A stretch of 64,000 bases of DNA from the NCBI GenBank assembly GCA_019426215.1, contig CM033394.1, positions 13,598,195 through 13,662,194 on the forward strand, in the 5' to 3' direction. The position numbers and the translations under genes are program-made. Each line of letters starts with the position of its first letter. The first letter of the stretch is position 1. Positions 36,201 through 45,675 of the stretch are shown piece after piece. This stretch comes from Buddleja alternifolia. Taxonomy: Eukaryota > Streptophyta > Magnoliopsida > Lamiales > Scrophulariaceae. A model generated the notes under the pieces. That model made no database searches, was not told where the DNA came from, and worked only from the letters and a program-made list of their open reading frames with translations.

Positions 36201-36527
36201 GAGTATGTAGCCGCTGGAAGCTGTTGTGCACAGATCCTTTGGATGAGGCAACAACTTAGAGATTATGGAATAATCCTAGATCCAACTCCTATCCATTGTG
36301 ACAATCAAAGCGCCTTAGCAATGACTCAAAATCCAGTTCTTCACTCTAGAACCAAACACATTGACATTCGCTATCACTTTCTACGTGACCACGTTCAAAA
36401 GAAAGATATCTCCATGCACTTCATTGGTACAGAAAAGCAACTGGCAGATATCTTCACCAAAGCGCTTAACGAACAACGTTTTCTCACTTTAAGAAGTGAA
36501 CTAGGTATGATTGATCTAAATGCTTAA
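33275..36527 (+). pseudogene. pol: Sirevirus pol: protease, integrase, RT, RNase H (one frameshift, one nonsense codon)
   Basis: 33275-33940 carries the protease (WYIDSGSSRHMTG) and the pre-integrase HHCC finger (HRKMNHLN...CDACQMGK). A 1-bp insertion near 33908-33912 shifts the frame. 33930-35246 carries the integrase (VDDFSRYTW, RSDRGTEF, NGVAERRNR) and the RT start (GTRWVYRNK), ending at a TAA (35244-35246) that replaces a sense codon. 35277-36527 is in the same frame: [19 protein letters not shown], then RNase H ([37 protein letters not shown]). All catalytic motifs survive, so the two lesions are recent. A TGA sits directly before ATG 33275, so pol is not simply continuous with gag. Confidence 0.92.
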
Positions 36528-36565
36528 TCATTCGAAACATCATACTTTTGTTAGGCATGAAATTT

Positions 36566-36618
36566 AGGGGGAATTCACTGTATGTTATGAAATTTATGGG
36601 GAACCTACATAGGGGGAA
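36566..36618 (+). other. Cluster of polypurine-tract-like motifs after pol
   Basis: AGGGGGAA at 36566-36573, TGGGGAA near 36597-36603 and AGGGGGAA at 36611-36618, just downstream of the pol stop. Several tract-like copies in the non-coding DNA after the coding region are a known Sirevirus signature. The tract used for priming should be the one at 41698-41711 beside the LTR. Confidence 0.65.
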
Positions 36619-37615
36619 CCTTAAAAGAGCTAACTATACTTAAGTGAATATGACCAAAAATGTTTTCCCTTGCATCGGTCATACGCACTTAGCACCATAC
36701 ACTTAAATCCTTTTGACGCTTATTACACAAATCTGTCTTAGCGTCTGCACTTCTTTCAAAATAAACTAAACGCTTAGCTTTATTCCCGGCTAAAGCACTT
36801 AGTAAAAAGACCCTTTAAAAGCAAGCGTACATTACCCTACGCTAAAACGAGAAAGTGGATTAGTCAATCAATGCAATTAATGCTGACTTGACATTCCTCA
36901 CCCTTCGCTCAAGAAAACCCATGGGTACTCATCACGTTTTTCAAAGATGGTTCAGCACATGTACACGCGTCAGTACAATTACCATGTATCTTAGACGAAT
37001 ACAACCAGCGCTGAATATTTTAAACCAAAAGTAAAACACTACTACCAAGACATAATGATAAGTACTGGGAAACTGTGTCCTCATACACAGGAATAATTCT
37101 ATATGTTACAATGACCGCTAAAGCACAAAATGTTACTTGAAAGAGAACCTCAAGATTCTCAAGCGTCCACATAACACTGAATTGTTTCAAGCGTCATTCT
37201 GAATAGGTCCGGACGCTTTAACAAATTTTTGGCGGGTATTTGAATAGTTGTTCAAAATTATGGTTCCCGAACAGTTTTCATAAAGAACGTATCCGCTTTT
37301 CATGGGCACACGTATCACTCTCAGTATATCAAAAGTCTCTGTTTCAAATTTTTTAATCGGACTTCAAAATAGTATATGTGGAAGTTACTAAAAGAAACCG
37401 TGCCTATTTAATCTAAATTCACGTCCACAGTTATATTTTAATGGCTGAGATTTATATTCCTCCACGTGTCAACATCTCAAACACAAAGAACATTCAAATT
37501 GAAGTATCTCAGAAACACAAACACTCTTATACTCTATTACATTCGTGCAAGAAAAATTCTCTCTCTTTCTCAAAAACAAAAATTTTCATTCGTAATCTCT
37601 GTCTACTTCTCACTA
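36619..37615 (+). other. Non-coding spacer between pol and the third ORF
   Basis: No ORF of note. AAGCG/CGCTT motifs are dense here (about nine between 36710 and 37220). It could hold a promoter or splice acceptor for a subgenomic RNA for the third ORF. No decisive site is visible. Confidence 0.5.
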
Positions 37616-40600
37616 ATGGCACCCAAGAAAGCTACTGCTGGAACCACTGAAGTTGTTGTTAAGGTCACTGAAGGCCTTATAGTTGATTGGAAGTTTCTCT
37701 ATGAAAACCCCCAAATTGATTTAACGGAAATGATGGATTCTGTAGCAGAGGCTGGGCTTCAGAAATTTCTCACAAAATACTCGTATATGTTTCCTGAAGA
37801 ACTAGAATTTTTCTGGAGAAATGCTCGACTGTCTGACGATGAGACTTCCATCACTTGTTTGTTTCCTGTCTCCAAGAAGGAATCAAAGACGTTCACTCTC
37901 TCTGCGGCCTCTATTGCCCAGAATTTCTCTCTACCTAATGCTGGAGCCACTTTAGACACTATCACTGAAGAACAAATTCAAGAAGTCTGGACTCAGATTA
38001 GCGCTTACGATGATGTTCCATACAAACCGTACTTTGAGAAGAAAGATATAGTGAACAGGTATCGAGTCTTGGCTGATTTCTGCAGTAAAAACATTGAATG
38101 CAGAGTGGGAACCTTCGACAAAATCAACCCAACCCAGTTCCAGATGATGACTGCCATCCTACTCAAGATAAAAATCAACTGGAGCGCCTATATATTCAGC
38201 AGGTTCAGAGACAGTCTACGCACTTCAAACAGACCTTATGGTCTAGTTTTAAGTGATCTAATTTTTCGAGCAGAGTGCACCTCTTCAGCAGGAGTCACCG
38301 TGGCCAAGCATAAGTTCTATGGGCCAAGAATCATCAATAATCTCTTCAATCCACCCAAAGTTGGAGGTGCTGCTAAGCCTCTCTCTGAGCGCCAAGTTGT
38401 CCGAGCAGCGTCAGATGAGGAGGCTGAGCGTCCAGATCAGGAGAAAGCCAAACGTAATGTGAAGCGTCCCACTGTCACAAAGAAACGGGCTCCTCGAAAG
38501 CCCAAGGCTCAACCTATCAAAAGCGATGAAGATGACGAGGATTCTATACCCCTCATTAGTCGGAAAGATCTGGAAAAGGTTCTCAAAAATATTGACTTTG
38601 AAGAACCTGCAGTTCCACAGACTCAAGCGTTCCCCGCCGAAGGTATAAATGTGAAGCGTATCTTCAAGAGACGTAAGCGTCCAACTGCTGCCATTTCTTC
38701 TGAGGCTACACAAAGTGATCAAGCCATAGCTGCTGTCCCGATATCATCCTTTGAAACACCAGTTGATGTCCATCTGGATGTTGATATGGCCCACATTGTG
38801 GCCATCGCACATGAAGCTGCCATCGAATCTACAAATCTCGAGCCTGATGAACCTGAAATCCCAAGGGCTCAACCATTGCTTGCATTACCTAGTACAACAG
38901 AGGCACGCTCAGAAGGTCAGAGCGATGCTAACGACGTTGTGATTCATCGACATTTCTTCAAGCTGGATCCCTTAAAGACTATCGATCACTCAGTCGATTA
39001 TTTGCCTCCAGCGCCCGCAGAGACCTTCATACCTGCAGGATACAATGAAGAAAGTCTTATCAATGCCGAAAATGATATCGCCAAGCTCATAAAGTTTGAT
39101 CTGGCTGTACGCAACACTCTCTTTAACACAGCCTCAACCCCAGCTGATGAAGCTTACTACACAGCTCTTGAACTCGGGAAGACTCCCAAACACATCCCGG
39201 CTTCCGTAACTCTCCAAGCACAGCGGCAAGGAGGCAAGACTCCTAGAGCTGATGTTGATTTAGCTTATTATCTGGACTGTGGGACAAGCAAACCCACTGG
39301 CTTCGCTCTCAGAGACTACAACATCAGAGTCTATGAGCGTCAGGATAAGCTTCTGAACCCAACGGAAGGGCTACTAAACAGAGAAGGCTATTCTCACTCT
39401 CCAACACTGGTCAAAAGCAGGGAAAACAAGCGCTCAGCTAATCCTCTCCTCCTGTGGAAGAATAAAGGAGTACATGCCGGTGAGCGTCCAGCTTCCCTGA
39501 CCGAGATGATTCAACTTGAAACCGATGCATATTTTGACTGCGTCTGGAACGCTAACTACCAACCAGACAGGTATCGTTTTGAATCCATCTGTGATATTCA
39601 TCACCAAGGGTTTCGTGCTATACTTAATGCAGGAACTGAGTATTGTATGACTGAGATAAGATGGGCTGAAGCTTACATGGGTGACACGTATAAATTTGAA
39701 GACTTGGTTAGTGCTCCCCATCTGTTCAGAATAGGGATTCATGATAAAAAGACCAAATTTGCACGCTACATGCTAACGCAGCGCCAACATAGACTTGGAC
39801 CCGTTCTGAAGCTGCCTCTGATCCGCCATCAACCTGAACACCGCTTAAGACAAGCATTGCACAAACTGGCCAACTCTTCTCTACGCTTTGCTAATCAAGC
39901 GTCCACCAGCGGCTCTTCTCCCCTGTCCTGTCTGAACTGCACCCCCAGCCACTGTGAAAACAACTTTTCTTTCATGATGGCAATTATGCCTCCAGTCTCC
40001 CTATTCGACAAAATCTTCACAGAAAATCTGCGACAATGGAATGGCTCTCGGATCAATCCTTTCAGAGGATATCCACTTCTTCCGTCTATTCGACAAGAAG
40101 TCTTCAGTCACTATGATTTTGTTTTATCGCTGCTAGAAAGATCTCAAGCGCTTGCTTCAGCCATCTACCCATACTTGGAAGAGTATTACCGGCTCCACGT
40201 TCCCGACTCTCGGAAACCGAAGACTCTCCCAACAGATCGGCTAATTGGCTTCTCACAACACTATTGCCCAGATGCCTTATTCTCCATCTGCCAAGCGCCC
40301 TCCAAAATCTTTCCCACTCATGTGCTGGATATCCTCGGGCCAATGTATATCAGGGCCTTGGATAGTCCTATCAGAACGGTCATTCAAGGTACTTATCTCC
40401 CCACTCTACATTTGAATGAACTTCTACAGATTGCTACGTATCCATATGCAGATGAGCCGTTTGCCAGCTTGGACTTTCGGTTTACGGACTTTAGCCGTAT
40501 AGAATCAGAGTTTACTGCAGCACTAGCTGACACGTTACCTGCTCCTGAGCGCTTATTAGAATTGCCTCAAGCGCCTCATTTCCCCAGTCCAACTGAATCC

Positions 40601-41524
40601 GACTCTACTGCATCCACCGAGTCCAACACTACCCCAGAGCTTCGAGGAACAGTATTTGATCCTACTTATCAAGTACCTATTGAATCTCCCAAACACACAT
40701 CTCGTTTTAAGTCTCGAGTCAGCACTGCAATTCCCGACGCTCAACCGTCCATGACTGAATGCCTCACTCAAATACAGCAACTATCTACGGCTACTCAGGC
40801 AAGTCATGTGGCTTTAACCAATGATCTACAAGACCGGTTCACGGCTCTAGAGACCTCTCTCACAGACGCTAATCACGCTCAACTCCTGGTCATGAAAGAA
40901 CATTTCGACCAGCGTCTAACCACTCTTGAGGCCTCTGTCGCTCAGATTGCTACTCAAGTCAGTCTTCTTCCTCAGCATTTCATACAGACTGATGATGGCA
41001 ATAAGGGGGAAAAGAAGGGAGAAAAGAGGAAATCGTCAACATCTAAAGATCAAGTTCCTCCTCCACCATCCAAGCGTCAACATATTGATACTTCTCTCAC
41101 ACTGAGTACAGAACCAAGGTATCCCTATCCCTCTTGGGTAACTACATCGGTTGAAGCGTCCAATAAGAAAGAAACTCCCAGAGTGCTCTATCCAACTCTT
41201 CCATTGCCTTCAAGAGCACTGCTTGAAGAGTTTGACATTTCTCTTCTCAGAGCATCAATTCCAGAACCATCTGATCCAGCAGTATTAGCCTTAGAAAGAA
41301 AAATGTCTGACTTCGACCAAACCTTCAGAATTTGCCTACGATACATAGGCATCAGTCCAGAGGAATGGGATAAACACTTCATTGCCTTTAAGGCACGACA
41401 AGTTCAAGAAAACAAGCACATAATCAGTAAAGATCATGTTGCGATGATGACGTTAGAAGATCAGATTACTGAAGCAATCCGTGCTGAAATGACTAAGAGA
41501 TACAAGATCAAGTCACGATCTTGA
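37616..41524 (+). CDS. Sirevirus third ORF (envelope-like position), 1302 codons, function unknown
   Basis: It is uninterrupted from ATG 37616 (MAPKKATAGTTEVVV) to TGA 41522-41524. The same frame is open upstream to 37466, but the later ATG gives a more usual Lys-rich start. Sirevirus ORFs in this position are called envelope-like. I see no clear signal peptide, transmembrane segment or fusion-peptide-like stretch. What can be seen is a globular N-terminal region (about 1-240); two basic clusters near 278-300 and 346-356 that could act as nuclear signals; a mid-region resembling plant-transposon-associated proteins; a coiled-coil-like segment (about 1046-1118); and a Lys-rich linker with PPPPSK. 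At 1302 residues it is well above the several hundred usual for this class. Confidence 0.85.
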   Translation: MAPKKATAGTTEVVVKVTEGLIVDWKFLYENPQIDLTEMMDSVAEAGLQKFLTKYSYMFPEELEFFWRNARLSDDETSITCLFPVSKKESKTFTLSAASIAQNFSLPNAGATLDTITEEQIQEVWTQISAYDDVPYKPYFEKKDIVNRYRVLADFCSKNIECRVGTFDKINPTQFQMMTAILLKIKINWSAYIFSRFRDSLRTSNRPYGLVLSDLIFRAECTSSAGVTVAKHKFYGPRIINNLFNPPKVGGAAKPLSERQVVRAASDEEAERPDQEKAKRNVKRPTVTKKRAPRKPKAQPIKSDEDDEDSIPLISRKDLEKVLKNIDFEEPAVPQTQAFPAEGINVKRIFKRRKRPTAAISSEATQSDQAIAAVPISSFETPVDVHLDVDMAHIVAIAHEAAIESTNLEPDEPEIPRAQPLLALPSTTEARSEGQSDANDVVIHRHFFKLDPLKTIDHSVDYLPPAPAETFIPAGYNEESLINAENDIAKLIKFDLAVRNTLFNTASTPADEAYYTALELGKTPKHIPASVTLQAQRQGGKTPRADVDLAYYLDCGTSKPTGFALRDYNIRVYERQDKLLNPTEGLLNREGYSHSPTLVKSRENKRSANPLLLWKNKGVHAGERPASLTEMIQLETDAYFDCVWNANYQPDRYRFESICDIHHQGFRAILNAGTEYCMTEIRWAEAYMGDTYKFEDLVSAPHLFRIGIHDKKTKFARYMLTQRQHRLGPVLKLPLIRHQPEHRLRQALHKLANSSLRFANQASTSGSSPLSCLNCTPSHCENNFSFMMAIMPPVSLFDKIFTENLRQWNGSRINPFRGYPLLPSIRQEVFSHYDFVLSLLERSQALASAIYPYLEEYYRLHVPDSRKPKTLPTDRLIGFSQHYCPDALFSICQAPSKIFPTHVLDILGPMYIRALDSPIRTVIQGTYLPTLHLNELLQIATYPYADEPFASLDFRFTDFSRIESEFTAALADTLPAPERLLELPQAPHFPSPTESDSTASTESNTTPELRGTVFDPTYQVPIESPKHTSRFKSRVSTAIPDAQPSMTECLTQIQQLSTATQASHVALTNDLQDRFTALETSLTDANHAQLLVMKEHFDQRLTTLEASVAQIATQVSLLPQHFIQTDDGNKGEKKGEKRKSSTSKDQVPPPPSKRQHIDTSLTLSTEPRYPYPSWVTTSVEASNKKETPRVLYPTLPLPSRALLEEFDISLLRASIPEPSDPAVLALERKMSDFDQTFRICLRYIGISPEEWDKHFIAFKARQVQENKHIISKDHVAMMTLEDQITEAIRAEMTKRYKIKSRS

Positions 41525-41697
41525 TTTTTTTTTGTGCTTCTCTCTTTTTAGTTGTAAAATGCCTGTACTATGAAATATATATATAAAATGCATTTTACAG
41601 CTGAAACATCTCGTTAAAGCTCAAACTAACTTACTAACTTACGCTAACCTTCACTTTAGGTATCTAACGCTTGAACTAAATAAGTATTGCCATCATC
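41525..41697 (+). other. Short 3' non-coding region before the Sirevirus 3' LTR
   Basis: T-rich, with a short ATATAT run. No coding sequence. Confidence 0.6.
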
Positions 41698-41711
41698 AAA
41701 AAGGGGGAAAT
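41698..41711 (+). other. Sirevirus polypurine tract
   Basis: AAAAAGGGGGAAAT abuts the 3' LTR. It primes plus-strand DNA synthesis. Confidence 0.88.
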
Positions 41712-43470
41712 TGTTAGGAATTTCATATTATATGTTTTGATGATGACAAATAGGACTTCCTGTTAGACCCCGAAAAGTGTAAAAACTTTCATAGAATGTT
41801 ATGTATAAGTACCTGAAAGCTTATTTATCTTAGGCTTATAGTATTTATCTTTGTAGAATTCACTAAGTATGTGACACTAAATCACTTAGGAAAATTCTGG
41901 GTGAGTCTACCAAGTGATGAAGGTGAAAATCAAGCGTCTGAAGCTACAATAGATAAAGATATCTCGAAGCGTCCGTCAAACGCTTTAGGGATTATCCCAG
42001 TGCTCAAACTAAGAATGGATAACTCAGGCCGAATACTCAACATCAAGTGAAATGACGGAATTCTCAGTAAGACCATCAGGACAAGATTGAAGAGTAAGCG
42101 TCTGAAATAAAGAGAAGAAACTCAGGATCAGTCCAAGCGTCTGTCCAATACACGAGAATAACTATTCTCTTCAGCAAGCGTCCAAAATGTTAAACCAACA
42201 CAACCTACAAAGAACGTAACCTGAAAACTCAAACCCAAAAACTATCCAAAGACTTAAAAAATGCATGAATCAAACGGACGAATTATTTCCAACGGAAATA
42301 AGACAAGATGCATTAAAAGTCGGATAAGTGCTATTAAAATATAAGCACTATAACGTATGGGTAAGCCATTCTTTTGACCGAAACTGTCAGAAGTTATGAA
42401 ACCAAGAACATGCCTAACTAATTAAGTATACCCAAAGTTAGAAATGTCTGAACTCAAGGAATGTTTGGGGAAACGAGACTCCAACCATGTCAAACGGACA
42501 AAAACCACCAATACCTTATAAATAGCTCCTTCAACAAACAAGTAAACAGACACACAAAAAGCAAAAAAAAATTACCTACTTTGTTGAAGGAAAAGCTTAC
42601 TGAAAATCATAGCCAAATATCCATATAAGCTTTTCACAAATATTCCAGAGACAGTCACCCATATCTCAAATCTCTTTTTAAGAAGAACCTATACTACCAT
42701 TGAGATATCCCCAAGTTGTTTGAACTTTCCAAAAACAAACAAACCCGTGACCAAAACCATCAACACCTTTCATCTGAGTGAGAAAGCTGGTTGACTTGCA
42801 AGCAATATTTTTGTGTAAAAGAAGCTTGTTGAAGTTGATCTCTATTGGAGCTGAAATCTGTGTGACCAAGGAGTTCCGAGATCAAGAGTAACTTGCACCA
42901 TTTCTGAGTGAAAGAAGCAAGGGGATAGAAGGTCTTTAGTGGAGCTGAAATCTGTGTGACCAAGGAGTTCCGAGATCATATCCAATCTCCCTCTATCTTG
43001 TAGAAGTCTCTGTGTGACTCTTCGATAATCATCATAGTGGAAAAACCTCCCTGATAAAAGGAGAAGAAGGACGTAGCTGGGATTACATCACCCAGTGAAC
43101 CTTACAAATATCTTGTGTCATTTACCTCTTTAAGCATTCATTGTTTACTGATTTACTATTCATATTGCATACATTCTGATAAAGTCTTAAAACAACTAAG
43201 CGACTACTTTCGATTAATTAACCGAACGCTAAGCTATAAAATACTTCCGCTGTGCTAACTCTGATTTAGTGACTAAACTCTGCCCTACTTTGGTAAGCGT
43301 TGAAATCACCGAGTCTAAGTTAACGTTTCTCAAGCGCCACATCCAGCGCTTAAACTTGTCAAGCGTTCAAATACTTCAAAGTGATACGAATTTTTAAGAA
43401 GTCGAAAAAGACTTAAGGGTCTATTCAACCCCCCCTTCTAGACCCTTTCGTATACCACTTGGGACCAACA
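41712..43470 (+). repeat. Sirevirus 3' LTR
   Basis: 1759 bp, near-identical to 29179-30943. By eye there are about eight transitions, a 1-bp A indel, and C7 instead of C12. Confidence 0.95.
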
Positions 43471-43475
43471 ATAAT

Positions 43476-43997
43476 TGATCCGGGATGGCCCAACTAGTCA
43501 TGCCAAACAACAAACTTATTTTGATTTGCAAACTTCTGGTTTACGATAACATGTGTTTCAATAGTAGATATATGCGCGTGGTACAAACCGAACGCAATTG
43601 CAGGTAACTTTTCCAATATACATTTGGTATCAGATATTATGTTAGTGATGTAAAGATACTCAATATTGCCATCACTTGTTGTCTCAATATGATATCCATT
43701 TCGGCGGATATCTTTGAAGCTCAATAAATTTTTGTGAGAGTTGGTAGAATATAATGCCTCATCAATATCAAATTGCGTTCCTCTGAGTAATAATTTATTA
43801 GCTCTGCCGGAGCCTTCAATTAACTTTGTACTACCCGATATAGTACTAACATTGACTTCTTGCATTACTAAATAAGAGAAGTATTTTTTATTCTCAAGGA
43901 TGGTGTGAGTTGTTGCACTATAGGCAAGACACATATCTTCATTATTGATATTGTTGCTGATTGAGTAAATACTCATTCTTGAAAAGAAATAAATCAA
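43476..43997 (-). pseudogene. pol: C3 protease remnant and start of pre-integrase domain
   Basis: 167 codons open. The retropepsin active-site region reads CLAYSATTHTI, with Tyr where the catalytic Asp belongs, so the protease is dead. The flap and core (KLIEGSGRANKLLLRGTQF) and the downstream LLSFKDIRRNGYHIET segment are recognisable. The C-terminus (QNKFVVWHD) runs into the HHCC finger, which continues across the Sirevirus at 29178. Confidence 0.85.
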
Positions 43998-44099
43998 TAT
44001 CAGAAAATATTCTTTAAAATGATAAAAGACATTTTTATAAATAAATACTTCATTTATGAAAACTACACAATTTAATATTTTATTTTAAAAACCACTAAA

Positions 44100-44769
44100 A
44101 ATAAGATTTATAAAATTGATTATAAACACTTCCATCTCCAATCAAGTGATCAATTTTTCTATCAAGATCAGCAAAGAAATCAGCAACATCTAAGTGAGTG
44201 TCATGGACATGATCAGAATCGCCCTCTTCAAAAGCAAAATTTAATTCTATTTTCTTTCTTTTACTTTTTAGCAATTTTTGGTAAAGGTCAACAAGATGCT
44301 TTAGTGTACAACAGGTACATGACCAATGACCGTTTCCACCACACCTATAGCATAAATTCTCTATAGATTAGCTATTTTGCCCACCTTCATTTTTCTTTTC
44401 AATAATTTTCCACTTCTGGTGGAAAGATGTGTTCTTAAAATAACCACCACGATATCCATGACCATATACACGTCCAACTCTCGATTTTGTTCATGATTAA
44501 AATGATTATGTGTTGCTACATTCACTTCAGGGACTGGAGCAGAACCAGTCGGACGAGGCTCATTTGTTTTTTGTTTTATCTTGATTAGATGCTTTGTTTT
44601 CTTCTTTGAATGTGTCTTCAAGACCTTTTGCATCTAAATGAATTTCAACATCAAACACCAAAGATAAATATTTCTTCCTCGTAATGTCAAGAGCCACAAA
44701 GTCAAGTTTTGCAAGATTTATAAATATAATACTATCATCAAAGTATAAGATGAATAACATAACAATCAT
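44100..44769 (-). pseudogene. gag: C3 gag remnant with internal deletion
   Basis: The N-terminus (LAKLDFVALDITRKKYLSLV and on, about 44720-44580) is joined almost directly to the region just before the zinc knuckle (NEPRPTGSAPVPEVN). Most of the capsid domain is missing. A CCHC-like knuckle (CGGNGHWSCTCC) is visible at about 44310-44350 on the minus strand, followed by the acidic linker. Frames are broken between these parts. Confidence 0.75.
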
Positions 44770-44871
44770 TCAATTTCATAAAATATTTTCAACAATATAT
44801 TAATCTATACAAAATATAAGTCGCTAGGTGAACAACGATGAAAACGATATACATAGCAAAGGAAATGTAAA

Positions 44872-45431
44872 GGCTTTGTTTGGATGTGTTTTTATTTTAT
44901 TTTCAACCGCCATTTTCTAAAATGTATGGGAAAATGAGTTTTTTTATTTTTGTGTGAAAATGACGGCATGTTTGGTTGTGTTTCTGAAATAATTGGAATT
45001 AATGATTTGATGATATGTAAAAGAATTGAGTAAGCTAAAAGTAATGATTATGTATATAATATAAATAAAATAGTAGATAATATTATATTGATCAAATATA
45101 CTTGTAAGTAAATATGATAAAAAAATTTACCCAAAAAAAAAACTCAAAATGGATCTTAAAATATGCACAAGCCTATGAAGATTAATACTATATATTTTAT
45201 TCTACTATAACATAGAAATTGTTGCTGAAAAAATTGATTTTTTGAAGGAGATGTGAGAGAAAGAAAAAAGTGAATGTGAATTGGTAAAGTAAGAGGTGGT
45301 TATTGGAGAATGTGAAAGTGAAAATAAAAATAAGTATATTTTCCATTGAGAATGGTGTAAACTGTGTATTTTTATTTTTAAATGAGAATGAAAATGAAAA
45401 TATGGCTTTGAAAACACAAACAAACATAGCC
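44872..45431. mobile_element. hAT-like MITE
   Basis: Terminal inverted repeats of about 22 bp: GGCTTTGTTTGGATGTGTTTTT on the left and the complement of GGCTATGTTTGTTTGTGTTTTC on the right. This end type is typical of plant non-autonomous hAT elements. No matching 8-bp duplication is seen. An internal GGCATGTTTGGTTGTG (about 44965) suggests a nested or rearranged copy. Confidence 0.5.
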
Positions 45432-45670
45432 AAAACATTTGGCTATGCATAACAACGGCGGTAGATTATATCCAAGAACATATTTTCTACGTGATATGAT
45501 TTTGCAAAAGATTAATACTAATCAAATATATGCACATATACATATGTCTTCTTTCCAAGCATCAAAAGAATTATTTATCATAGGTTGTGTCATACTGCAC
45601 TCTAGTTCAGATTGAATTTGGCCACACCTATGTATAATTCACATAGGGAATTTATCATGATAAATGTATG
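45432..45670. other. Non-coding interval
   Basis: AT-rich. I see nothing recognisable. Confidence 0.4.
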
Positions 45671-45675
45671 GTTAC

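Larger units (their letters stand above)
29179..43470 (+). mobile_element. Sirevirus-like Ty1/copia element, 14.3 kb, with a large third ORF
   Basis: Plus-strand element with LTRs 29179-30943 and 41712-43470, ends TG...CA, and a perfect 5-bp target duplication ATAAT (29174-29178 and 43471-43475). It has an initiator-Met primer site, gag (737 codons), pol (protease, integrase, RT, RNase H) and a 1302-codon ORF between pol and the 3' LTR. The extra ORF, the long gag with a coiled-coil tail, and purine-tract-like motifs after pol are hallmarks of the Sirevirus (SIRE/Maximus) lineage. About eight substitutions, all transitions by eye, separate the LTRs. Pol has one frameshift and one nonsense codon. 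Confidence 0.95.
23380..44769 (-). mobile_element. C3: heavily decayed Ty1/copia retrotransposon, split by two later insertions
   Basis: Fragments on the minus strand, read from high to low coordinates, follow copia order: gag remnant (44769-44100), protease (43997-43494), integrase (29178 and 28956-28017), RT and RNase H (25680-23908), then polypurine tract and LTR-like sequence. The integrase is cut by the Sirevirus and the integrase-RT linker by a solo LTR. The 3' LTR is only partly recognisable. I cannot find a 5' LTR, so the right boundary is uncertain. Confidence 0.78.

Noticed and set aside
37441..37650. A 69-codon plus-strand frame overlapping the start of the Sirevirus third ORF
   Set aside because: It is a shadow in another frame of the leader and the first codons of the real ORF, with no independent signal.
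37616..41524. The third Sirevirus ORF as a true viral envelope glycoprotein
   Set aside because: No signal peptide, membrane anchor or cysteine-rich ectodomain is visible. Only its position suggests the name.
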